From: Chrysiogenales bacterium
GTDB lineage: Bacteria; Acidobacteriota; Aminicenantia; UBA2199
Direction: 5' to 3'
DNA: 5,531 nt
NCBI GenBank assembly: GCA_004525465.1
Contig: SPCN01000162.1
Location: 1 to 5,531, forward strand
Part shown: piece after piece, positions 1 through 5,531 of the stretch
How the letters are laid out: each line of letters begins with the position of its first letter
Position numbering within the stretch: position 1 is the first letter of the stretch
Notes under the pieces: generated by a model
Told to the model about the DNA's origin: nothing
What the model saw: the letters and a program-made list of their open reading frames with translations, nothing else
The model's database searches: none
Program-made: the position numbers and the translations under genes

Positions 1-303
1 GCCGAGAAAAGGACCAAGGAGATCGGCATCCGCAAGGTCCTGGGCGCTTCGGTTTCGGAGATCACCTTTTTGCTCTCCCTTGAATTCGTCAAGTGGGTGG
101 CCATCGCCGCCCTGGTCGCCTGGCCATTGGCGTATTACGCCATGCACCGCTGGCTGCAGGGCTTTGCCTACCGCACCCGTATCGGCATAGGCGTGTTCCT
201 GCTGTCCGGTCTGCTGGCCATGCTGATCGCTGTCTTGACGGTGAGTTTCCAAGCGGTCCGCGCCGCCCGCGCCAACCCGGTCGACAGCCTGAGATACGAA
301 TGA
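1..303 (+). CDS. ABC transporter permease, FtsX/MacB family (C-terminal end only; gene begins before the window)
   Basis: This is an open frame from base 1 to TGA at 301-303, giving the last 100 residues of a permease. It starts in the cytoplasmic coupling motif KEIGIRKVLGAS (residues 6-17 of the fragment), which in this family contacts the ATPase subunit. Two hydrophobic segments follow, at about residues 28-48 and 62-84, matching membrane helices 7 and 8 of an eight-helix permease. The tail is ANPVDSLRYE, the usual end of this family. By hand count about 71 of 100 residues match the end of the frameshifted gene at 2712-5116, so the two are close paralogs, closer than either is to the gene between them. 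The next gene starts 13 nt after the stop, which implies co-transcription. The transported substrate cannot be told from this part. Confidence 0.93.
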   Translation, partial: AEKRTKEIGIRKVLGASVSEITFLLSLEFVKWVAIAALVAWPLAYYAMHRWLQGFAYRTRIGIGVFLLSGLLAMLIAVLTVSFQAVRAARANPVDSLRYE

Positions 304-406
304 GTTGAGGTGTACCATGTTCAATAACTATGTAAAGGCCGCCTGGCGCAACATCGTCCGCCACAAGGGGTATTCGTTCATCAGCATTTTCGGCCTGGCC
401 GTGGGC
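262..406 (+). repeat. Gene-junction repeat, copy 1 (145 bp)
   Basis: This copy covers the last 14 codons including the stop of the first gene, the 13-nt gap and the first 30 codons of the next gene. It is gap-free against copies 2 and 3. In the best-conserved 66-bp part (341-406), 59 bases match copy 2 by hand count. Confidence 0.8.
307..312 (+). promoter_or_regulatory. Ribosome binding site that fixes the start at 317
   Basis: GAGGTG pairs with the anti-Shine-Dalgarno end of 16S rRNA, and its GAGGT core ends 5 nt before ATG 317. A longer reading from TTG at 305 is possible, but that codon overlaps this site and would have no ribosome binding site of its own. The same spacing recurs before the other two starts in the window, so ATG 317 is preferred. 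Confidence 0.8.
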
Positions 407-2698
407 CTGGCTTACTTTGCCATGATCGCTGTGCTCGAGGACCTGGAATTCCGGGCCGATACCTTTCACCGCAACGCCAAGCGGCTCTACGGCGTAGTAC
501 AAGTCAATGACGCGGGCAACGCCGCCCAGGCCCATGCGGCTTTCAATCCCGGGCCATTGCTGTCGGCGCTGCGCAGCGAATTCCCCGAGATCGAGGACGG
601 TACCCGCGTACTGCCGGCCGCTACGCAGATCGTGCGCCGCGGCGAGAATGTTTTTTACCAAAATTACATCCGCTGCGTAGATGGCAATTTTCTCTCCATG
701 TTTTCCTTTCCCCTGGTTGCCGGCGACCGCGCCACGGCACTGACTCAGCCGTATTCCGTGGTCCTGTCGCAAAGCACGGCCGAAAAATATTTCGGCAAGG
801 AAAATCCCCTGGGCAAGACCCTGACCATCGACCGCACCGTCACCGTCACCGTAACCGCCGTGGCCAAGGACTTGTATGAGACCTCTTCCATCCGCTTCGA
901 GATACTGACTTCCATGGACACGGCCCGCGCCCTGTTCCCGGACCTGGATAGCTGGGAGAGCGCTAAATTCGCGACATTCGTGCGGCTCGCCAAGGGGGCC
1001 GATGTCCATCGCCTGCAGGACAAACTGCCGGTTTTTTTGAAAAAGTATTTTCCCGCTACCCCGCAAGCGCCGAAAAAAATGTATCTTTTCCCCTTCCTCG
1101 ATTTCCACCTGAAATCCCGGAAGCCGGTGCTCATCGAATCCTTCCTGTGGACCCAGGAAACCGAAGTCATCTACATGCAGTACGCCTCGGCCATTATCGT
1201 GCTGCTGATCGCCTGCCTCAACTTCATGATCCTGTCCACCTCGCGCCACATGCGCCGGGCCAGGGAGATCGCCCTGCGCAAGACCCTCGGCGCCGACCGC
1301 TGGAAACTGATCCGGCAATTCCTGGCCGAATCCGTGCTCATGGCCCTGCTGGCGCTGCCGCTGGCTCTGCTGATCTACGCGTTCGCCCTTCCGGCCATGA
1401 CCAGCTATATGGGATATTCCAAGGCCCTGCCGGTCTGGGACCATCCCTTTCTTTTCAAGTATCTGCTTGGATTTACCGTCCTGGTCGGATTGTTTTCCGG
1501 AAGTTACCCCGCGCTCTTCCTGTCGAAATTCGACGCGGCGCTGATTTTAAAGGGCGGATCAGCCTCGGGAGGGCGGGGAGCGCGCCTGCGCAAGATCCTG
1601 GTGGTCACCCAGTTCACATTGGCCATTTTTTTGATCATCTGGACGCTGATGTTCAAAAAGCAGTTCGACCATTTCCTGGACGTCGATTACGGCTACGACC
1701 GCAGCCGGGTGCTCGCCGTATCGGCCAAAAACGTGTCTCCCGAGAGGCTGGCGGTATTGAAGAAGGAATTGGAACGTTTGCCGGCCGTGCTTGTCAGCGC
1801 CGCCAGCGCGGGGCTGCCAGGCACCTGGGGCCCGAAAGAAAAAGTAGTTCCCGAAGGCACGGACATGGACCGCGGCTGGCTGGTCAATACATATGGCGTG
1901 GACGTGGGTTTCAGCGAAACGGTCGGCATCCGGCTGCTGCAGGGCCGCGATTTTTCCCGGGCTTTCCATGACCGGCAGAGCGTGCTCATCAACGAAACCC
2001 TGCTCCACCGGCTCGGCTGGGACCAGCCGCTGGGCCGGCGGATCACCTTTGCCGGCAGGCAGGGGACCGTGGTCGGCGTGCTCAAGGATTTCCAGTTTCG
2101 CGATCCCCATTTCGACCTTGGGCCAGCCTTGCTCTACCTGGAAACGGAAAAGCCGAACTGGCTGCTGATCAAGTATCGCCCGGGGGAGGCCCCGGGAAAC
2201 GTAGAGGAACAGGTGAAACATGTCTGGAATGGGATCCTGCGCGACTTTCCCTTCGAATCGATCACGCTCGACGATCACTTCCAGGACATCTATTCCTGGA
2301 TGAACAAGGTTTATGTCATCATGACCGTCCTCAACTCGCTCATCCTCTTCGTGGCCAGCCTGGGCCTGTTGGGCCTGGTCTCCTTCGCCGTCGACCGGCG
2401 GACAAGGGAAGTCGGGATCCGCAAGGTGCTGGGAGCTTCGGTCGCCAACATTTTCGCTTTGATCTCCAGGGAATTCATCCTGCTGGTCCTCCTGGCCAAT
2501 GTCGTGGGCATGCTGCTGGGAACCTGGATCATTGAGCGCCTGTTCGCCATGATGATCAGCTACAACCGCACCAGTCCCGATGCCGGGCTTTTCCTGATAA
2601 CCGCCGCCATGACCCTGGGCGCCACCCTGCTGGCCATCTCGTGGGAGATCGGCCGCGCCTCCCGACAGAACCCCGTGGAGAGCTTAAGACATGAATAA
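317..2698 (+). CDS. ABC transporter permease, MacB_PCD/FtsX family, complete but divergent
   Basis: This is a complete 793-residue inner-membrane permease. A short cytoplasmic N-terminus (AAWRNIVRHKGYSF, residues 8-21) leads into helix 1 (about 22-41). A first extracytoplasmic MacB_PCD-like domain (about 45-285) follows, then three helices (about 289-308, 336-360, 381-403) with the coupling motif REIALRKTLGA at 316-326. Helix 5 (about 426-446) opens the second half. It is followed by a second extracytoplasmic domain (about 450-662) and helices at about 667-690, 719-740 and 757-776, with the coupling motif REVGIRKVLGAS at 697-708. Members of this family do not conduct substrate through the membrane in the classic way. 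They transmit ATP-driven motion to periplasmic domains, as in MacB and LolCE. There is no ATPase domain. Compared with its neighbours it lacks the W-V-x-x-E-L pattern after helix 1 and the AWPLAYY / RWLQ-FA-RT pattern near the end. The substrate is unknown. ATG 317 is chosen over TTG 305. Confidence 0.93.
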   Translation: MFNNYVKAAWRNIVRHKGYSFISIFGLAVGLAYFAMIAVLEDLEFRADTFHRNAKRLYGVVQVNDAGNAAQAHAAFNPGPLLSALRSEFPEIEDGTRVLPAATQIVRRGENVFYQNYIRCVDGNFLSMFSFPLVAGDRATALTQPYSVVLSQSTAEKYFGKENPLGKTLTIDRTVTVTVTAVAKDLYETSSIRFEILTSMDTARALFPDLDSWESAKFATFVRLAKGADVHRLQDKLPVFLKKYFPATPQAPKKMYLFPFLDFHLKSRKPVLIESFLWTQETEVIYMQYASAIIVLLIACLNFMILSTSRHMRRAREIALRKTLGADRWKLIRQFLAESVLMALLALPLALLIYAFALPAMTSYMGYSKALPVWDHPFLFKYLLGFTVLVGLFSGSYPALFLSKFDAALILKGGSASGGRGARLRKILVVTQFTLAIFLIIWTLMFKKQFDHFLDVDYGYDRSRVLAVSAKNVSPERLAVLKKELERLPAVLVSAASAGLPGTWGPKEKVVPEGTDMDRGWLVNTYGVDVGFSETVGIRLLQGRDFSRAFHDRQSVLINETLLHRLGWDQPLGRRITFAGRQGTVVGVLKDFQFRDPHFDLGPALLYLETEKPNWLLIKYRPGEAPGNVEEQVKHVWNGILRDFPFESITLDDHFQDIYSWMNKVYVIMTVLNSLILFVASLGLLGLVSFAVDRRTREVGIRKVLGASVANIFALISREFILLVLLANVVGMLLGTWIIERLFAMMISYNRTSPDAGLFLITAAMTLGATLLAISWEIGRASRQNPVESLRHE
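835..852 (+). repeat. Three tandem copies of the hexamer CACCGT
   Basis: CACCGT occurs three times without interruption inside the first extracytoplasmic domain of the gene at 317-2698. It codes for alternating Thr-Val residues (positions 174-179), a likely beta strand. The aligned stretch in the gene at 2712-5116 reads RAYTVTGI, so the repeat is local. It may be a small in-frame expansion or just codon use. Confidence 0.6.
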
Positions 2699-2801
2699 TT
2701 CGAGGTGAACCATGCTTAAGAGCTATTTGAAGATTGCCTGGCGCAACATTGTCCGCCATAAAGGATATTCGTTCATTAATATTTTCGGCCTGGCCGTGGG
2801 C
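2657..2801 (+). repeat. Gene-junction repeat, copy 2 (145 bp)
   Basis: This copy starts 2395 bp after copy 1, with the same arrangement of gene end, 13-nt gap and gene start. The gene-end part is the most diverged of the three, reflecting the divergent C-terminus of the gene at 317-2698. The gap and gene start are close to the other copies. Confidence 0.8.
2702..2708 (+). promoter_or_regulatory. Ribosome binding site for the gene starting at 2712
   Basis: GAGGTGA is a seven-base match to the anti-Shine-Dalgarno, with its GAGGT core ending 5 nt before ATG 2712. It lies in the 13-nt gap after the TAA at 2696-2698. It shows that the frameshifted gene still has a strong translation start. Confidence 0.8.
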
Positions 2802-2963
2802 ATCGCCTGCTGCCTGCTGATCGCCATCTGGGTGCAGAATGAACTCGGTTTCGACCGCTTCAATGAAAAGGCGGACCGCATCCATCGCGTCTACCAACAA
2901 CTCACCGTGAACGGCCAAACCCGGACGGCACCCATCACCAGCGCCCATTGGCGCCGGAGCTGA
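2712..2963 (+). CDS. N-terminal part of the frameshifted ABC transporter permease
   Basis: ATG 2712 follows a strong ribosome binding site. The 83-residue product has the family N-terminus: a cytoplasmic stretch with IAWRNIVRHKGYSF (residues 8-21), membrane helix 1 (about 22-43, with Cys-Cys at 33-34), and the signature IWVQNELGFDRFNEKADRIH (39-58) that begins the first extracytoplasmic domain. Residues 1-78 are authentic. The last five (HWRRS) are read in the wrong frame and end at TGA 2961-2963. Alone it would be a single-helix peptide with no transport role known to me. It is best read as the 5' piece of the 2712-5116 gene rather than as a separate small protein. Confidence 0.85.
   Translation: MLKSYLKIAWRNIVRHKGYSFINIFGLAVGIACCLLIAIWVQNELGFDRFNEKADRIHRVYQQLTVNGQTRTAPITSAHWRRS
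2938..2957. other. Frameshift site inside a small GC-rich inverted repeat
   Basis: GCGCC (2941-2945) and GGCGC (2950-2954) are perfect inverted copies around a CATT loop. After one A/C mismatch, two more pairs (CC at 2938-2939, GG at 2956-2957) extend the stem. The missing base belongs to the CCC run at 2944-2946, at the edge of the loop. Short hairpins of this type favour both polymerase slippage and sequencing dropouts, which would explain a one-base loss here. Confidence 0.65.
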
Positions 2964-5116
2964 GCCGGTCTTTTCCCGAAGTGGAGCAGACGGCCAGGAT
3001 CCTCTCCCTGGGCAACACCACCGTCCAGTACGACGCAAAGGAATTTCGCGAACAGCGCCTCGCCTACGCCGATGCATCGTTTTTTTCCATTTTCACCCTG
3101 CCGCTGCTCGCCGGCGATCCGCGTTCGGCGCTGGCGGCCCCCTATTCCGTGGTGCTCAGCGAAAAAATCGCCCGCAAGTATTTCGGAATGGAACAGCCCA
3201 TCGGCAAAATGCTGAAATTCAGCGACGGCCGCGCCTATACCGTTACCGGGATCATGAACGACATTCCCGGCAATTTTCACCTGACGACCCAAATTCTCTG
3301 CTCCTATTCCACCTGGATTGCGGAGAACAAGAGCGATGCGGAAAGATGGGGCAGCATCAGCACTTTCACTTATGTGCTTCTGGCGCCCGGGACCGACATC
3401 GGCCCTTTTCTGGAAAAGGTCAATCTCCTGAGCGACGAAAAGTTCGGCAATGAGCTGAAGAAGATCGGCGGCAATGCGAAAGTATATTTGCAGCCATTGA
3501 AGGAGATCCACCTGAAATCGAACTTCGAATTCGACATCGCCAACACCGGCGATATCCTGACCGTGTACCTTTTTTCCGGGATCGCCCTTTTCATCCTCCT
3601 CATCGCCTGCATCAATTTCATCAACCTCAGCACCGCCCGCTACGCCAACCGCGCCCTGGAAGTGGGACTGAAAAAAACACTGGGAGCCACGCGCGGCTCG
3701 CTGGTCCGGCAATTTTTCACGGAAACCTTCCTGGTCACTTTCCTGGCCGTGCTCCTGGCCAGCCTGCTCAGCAGCCTGGCCCTGCCGTGGCTCAATGCCG
3801 TCAGCGGCCAGGAATTCAGCCGTGCCATTTTCCTGCAGCCGGCCTTCCTGCTGGGCCTGGCACTGTTCACCGCCGTGGTCGGGGCCCTGGCCGGGAGTTA
3901 TCCGTCCCTCTATCTGTCTTCTTTCCATCCCGTCCAGACCTTGAAAGGCAAACTCAAGGCCGGCGCCGCCAGCACCGCCTTCCGCCGCATCCTGGTGGTC
4001 AGCCAATTCGCCATATCCATCATCCTGATCATCGGCACGTTCACTATTTTAAAGCAACTGCACTACATGAAAAACAAGAAGCTGGGATTCCACAAGGAGC
4101 AGGTGATCGTGGTCACGTTTCCCCAGGACGGAAATGCTTCCGCCCCGACGGTCAGGAATGAACTCGCTTCCGTTCCCGGCATTGTTGGGGCCTCACTGTC
4201 CGCCGATGTGCCCGGCCTCAATTTCAGCATGACCAATTTCATCCCCGAAGGCCGAACGGAGCGGGAAGCGCTGATGATGCAGACCATGGCGGTCGACGAC
4301 CGTTTCCTGCCCACCCTGGGCATGGAGATCGCCAAAGGCAGGAATTTCTTCTCGGCCATGAAATCCGATCCCGGCGAGGCCGTTCTGATCAACGAGACGG
4401 CGGCGGCGCGCCTGGGTTGGGACGATCCCGTAGGCAAGACGATTTCGCGGCGGGGCCGGGGAGCAAACGGCGAGCGCATCGCCATAAAGACCACGGTCAT
4501 CGTCATCGTAAAAGACTTCCATACCCGCTCGTTGCATCAGAAGATCGAACCGCTGGTCCTGAGCAACGCCCCGGACACGTTCCAGGTGGTCTCGCTGCGC
4601 TTCGCCGGCGGCGGGGCGGCGGAGATCATGGCCGGGCTGAAGAAAAAGTGGCGGCAGCTGTTCCCCACGGCGGCCTTTGACTCCTTCTTTCTGGATGAAT
4701 CCTTCGCCGCCATGTACCAGACGGAAGAGCGTCTCGAAAAAATCCTCACTTCATTCGCCGTGATGGCCATCCTGATCTCATGCCTCGGGCTGTTCGGGCT
4801 CGCGGCCTACATGACAGAGAAGCGGACCAAGGAGGTCGGCATTCGCAAGGTGCTCGGGGCCTCGATTTTCAGGCTCGTATTTCTCCTTTCCAACGAATTC
4901 AGCAAATGGGTCCTGGTCGCCAATATCATCGCCTGGCCCCTGGCCTATTATTTCATGAACCGCTGGCTGCAGACCTTTGCCTTCCGCACCACGATCGGGG
5001 CCGGCGTGTTCCTGCTTTCCGGCCTGGCCGCCCTGGCCATCGCCCTGCTCACCGTGGGCTACCAGTCAATCAAAGCCGCCCGCGCCAACCCGGTGGACAG
5101 TCTGAGATATGAATAA
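2948..5116 (+). CDS. ABC transporter permease, MacB_PCD/FtsX family (main part of the frameshifted gene)
   Basis: This frame opens at TTG 2948 and codes 722 residues, everything after helix 1 of an 801-residue permease. In fragment numbering there is the rest of the first extracytoplasmic domain (1-203), then helices at about 204-226, 257-280 and 298-321 with the coupling motif LEVGLKKTLGA (237-247). Next come helix 5 (347-368), a second extracytoplasmic domain (370-596) and helices at about 598-621, 650-668 and 685-704, with the coupling motif KEVGIRKVLGAS (628-639). The tail is ANPVDSLRYE. The TTG has no ribosome binding site and is an artefact of where the frame opens. The first in-frame ATG is at 3188 and also lacks one, so independent translation is unlikely. 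Leu instead of Arg/Lys at the start of the first coupling motif is a minor oddity. The family powers periplasmic conformational work or efflux with a separate ATPase; the substrate is unknown. Confidence 0.88.
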   Translation: MAPELSRSFPEVEQTARILSLGNTTVQYDAKEFREQRLAYADASFFSIFTLPLLAGDPRSALAAPYSVVLSEKIARKYFGMEQPIGKMLKFSDGRAYTVTGIMNDIPGNFHLTTQILCSYSTWIAENKSDAERWGSISTFTYVLLAPGTDIGPFLEKVNLLSDEKFGNELKKIGGNAKVYLQPLKEIHLKSNFEFDIANTGDILTVYLFSGIALFILLIACINFINLSTARYANRALEVGLKKTLGATRGSLVRQFFTETFLVTFLAVLLASLLSSLALPWLNAVSGQEFSRAIFLQPAFLLGLALFTAVVGALAGSYPSLYLSSFHPVQTLKGKLKAGAASTAFRRILVVSQFAISIILIIGTFTILKQLHYMKNKKLGFHKEQVIVVTFPQDGNASAPTVRNELASVPGIVGASLSADVPGLNFSMTNFIPEGRTEREALMMQTMAVDDRFLPTLGMEIAKGRNFFSAMKSDPGEAVLINETAAARLGWDDPVGKTISRRGRGANGERIAIKTTVIVIVKDFHTRSLHQKIEPLVLSNAPDTFQVVSLRFAGGGAAEIMAGLKKKWRQLFPTAAFDSFFLDESFAAMYQTEERLEKILTSFAVMAILISCLGLFGLAAYMTEKRTKEVGIRKVLGASIFRLVFLLSNEFSKWVLVANIIAWPLAYYFMNRWLQTFAFRTTIGAGVFLLSGLAALAIALLTVGYQSIKAARANPVDSLRYE

Positions 5117-5219
5117 CTCGAGGTGAACCGTGTTCAAAAATTATTTTAAAATCGCCTGGCGGAATATTATCCGCCAAAAAATGTATTCATTCATCAATAT
5201 TTTCGGCCTGGCCGCGGGC
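5075..5219 (+). repeat. Gene-junction repeat, copy 3 (145 bp)
   Basis: This copy starts 2418 bp after copy 2. Its gene-end part (GCCGCCCGCGCCAACCCGGT onward) is nearly the same as copy 1. Its gene-start part matches copy 2 at 56 of 66 bases by hand count (5154-5219 against 2736-2801). Confidence 0.8.
5120..5126 (+). promoter_or_regulatory. Ribosome binding site for the GTG start at 5130
   Basis: GAGGTGA, with its GAGGT core ending 5 nt before GTG 5130, is identical in sequence and spacing to the site before 2712. This decides the GTG start: no ATG is available at this position, and the encoded N-terminus aligns residue for residue with the paralogs. Confidence 0.8.
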
Positions 5220-5531
5220 ATAGCCATTTCGACCCTGATCCTGCTCTGGGTGAAAAGCGAGCTCAGCATAAACCGCTTCCATGACCATGGCCAATACCTG
5301 TACCAGGTAGCCACCCGCCATCAATACGGCAAGGATATTGGCCTAAGCGTCGGTTCCCCGCCGGCACTGGGTCCTGCCCTGAAGAGCGATTTCCCGGAAG
5401 TGGTCAACGCCGCCCGCTATGTTCCCCCATTTTCAGGTGTGCTGATCCGCTACCGCGATAAAATCATCCGTGAGCAGATCGGCACGGCCGATGCGGCGTT
5501 TTTTTCCATGTTCACGTTTCCCTTTGTCCGC
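5130..5531 (+). CDS. ABC transporter permease, FtsX/MacB family (N-terminal part; gene continues past the window)
   Basis: This open frame runs from GTG 5130 to the window edge, giving 134 residues. The family N-terminus is clear: IAWRNIIRQKMYSFINIFGL (residues 8-27), membrane helix 1 (about 22-42), and LWVKSELSINRFHDHGQYLY (39-58), which opens the first extracytoplasmic domain. Then come SDFPEV (86-91) and ADAAFFSMFTFPF (120-132), a motif shared with both upstream paralogs. Asn replaces the Asp usual in the E-L-x-x-D-R-F motif. It starts 13 nt after the TAA of the preceding gene, so it is very probably in the same operon. The first 15 or so codons are visibly richer in A and T than the matching codons of the other genes. 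The ATPase partner and substrate cannot be inferred from this part. Confidence 0.92.
   Translation, partial: MFKNYFKIAWRNIIRQKMYSFINIFGLAAGIAISTLILLWVKSELSINRFHDHGQYLYQVATRHQYGKDIGLSVGSPPALGPALKSDFPEVVNAARYVPPFSGVLIRYRDKIIREQIGTADAAFFSMFTFPFVR

Larger units (their letters stand above)
2712..5116 (+). pseudogene. ABC transporter permease, MacB_PCD/FtsX family, whole locus interrupted by one frameshift
   Basis: Two overlapping open frames (2712-2963 and 2948-5116) are the two parts of a single permease gene. Restoring one C at about 2944-2946 joins residue 78 of the first part to a proline codon and then to the second part, giving 801 residues with no other stop. The repaired stretch reads ITSAPLAPELSRSFPEVE. 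Its conserved Phe-Pro-Glu then falls at residue 88, exactly as in the next paralog (gene at 5130), where the matching stretch is GSPPALGPALKSDFPEV. The rest of the frame is undamaged over 722 codons, with conserved helices and motifs, so any lesion is recent or the base is missing through a sequencing or assembly error. If real, the product loses its first helix and is probably non-functional. The locus sits in the array with 13-nt gaps on both sides. Confidence 0.85.

Noticed and set aside
305..316. Start at TTG 305 for the second gene
   Set aside because: TTG 305 overlaps the ribosome binding site at 307-312, and ATG 317 gives the same N-terminus and spacing as the paralogs.
304..316. Promoter, terminator or small RNA in the gene gaps (304-316, 2699-2711, 5117-5129)
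   Set aside because: Each gap is only 13 nt and fully taken up by the ribosome binding site; no stem-loop with a T-run and no -35/-10 pair is visible.
89..1444. Long open frame on the minus strand (451 codons)
   Set aside because: It lies opposite a clear permease gene and a gene junction, is low-complexity-like (rich in Gly, Gln, His), has no recognisable domain, and is explained by codon bias in GC-rich DNA.
1147..1971. Plus-strand 274-codon frame inside the second gene
   Set aside because: It is an out-of-phase frame rich in Pro, Arg and Gly, with no ribosome binding site, fully inside a well-supported permease gene.
2940..2963. Programmed -1 ribosomal frameshifting joining the two frames
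   Set aside because: The zero-frame codons AGC GCC CAT do not form a slippery X XXY YYZ heptamer, re-pairing after a -1 slip would be poor, and no internal Shine-Dalgarno stimulator is seen. A missing base is simpler.
2556..3077. Minus-strand frame sharing a stretch (AHGQAEN--ERI) with the antisense frame at 89-1444, looking like a conserved family
   Set aside because: The likeness is the mirror of the sense-strand gene-start repeat, so it is not independent evidence of coding.
2891..4006. Minus-strand open frame of 371 codons across the frameshift site
   Set aside because: It has the same character as the other antisense frames, no domain or ribosome binding site, and lies opposite conserved permease sequence.

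Overview
The window lies inside a tandem array of large ABC-transporter permeases of the MacB/FtsX type. All genes are on the + strand and nothing else is coded. Four members are seen: the last 100 codons of one (1-303), a complete divergent one (317-2698), one that is full length but carries a one-base frameshift near its 5' end (2712-5116), and the first 134 codons of a fourth that runs off the right edge (5130-5531). A complete member has about 800 residues, eight predicted membrane helices and two large extracytoplasmic domains. This is the duplicated MacB_PCD (PF12704) plus FtsX (PF02687) plan. No ATPase domain (no Walker A or ABC signature) is encoded here, so the nucleotide-binding partner must lie elsewhere.

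The organism cannot be fixed from sequence alone. The moderately GC-rich DNA, the N-terminal pattern of the type IAWRNI-RHKGYSFINIFGLA-GIA and the C-terminal ANPV-SLRYE are typical of permease arrays in Candidatus Aminicenantes (Acidobacteria-related) and, usually at lower GC, in Bacteroidota. I favour Aminicenantes or a similar environmental lineage, as inference only.

The layout is very regular. Each stop codon is followed by exactly 13 nt and then the next start codon. Each gap carries the same GAGGTG Shine-Dalgarno core, 5 nt before the start when measured from GAGGT. The last 14 codons of each gene, the gap and the first 30 codons of the next gene form a 145-bp unit repeated three times about 2.4 kb apart. 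The array therefore arose by tandem gene duplication and is almost certainly one transcription unit; no promoter or terminator is visible in the gaps.

The most notable local event is the frameshift at about 2945-2948 in the third gene. One missing C, inside a small GC-rich inverted repeat, separates the first membrane helix from the rest of an otherwise intact 801-residue protein. It may be a sequencing or assembly error, or a recent inactivation. The second complete gene is the odd one of the set: its first and last membrane segments have drifted from the pattern shared by its neighbours. I see no clearly new type of system here.
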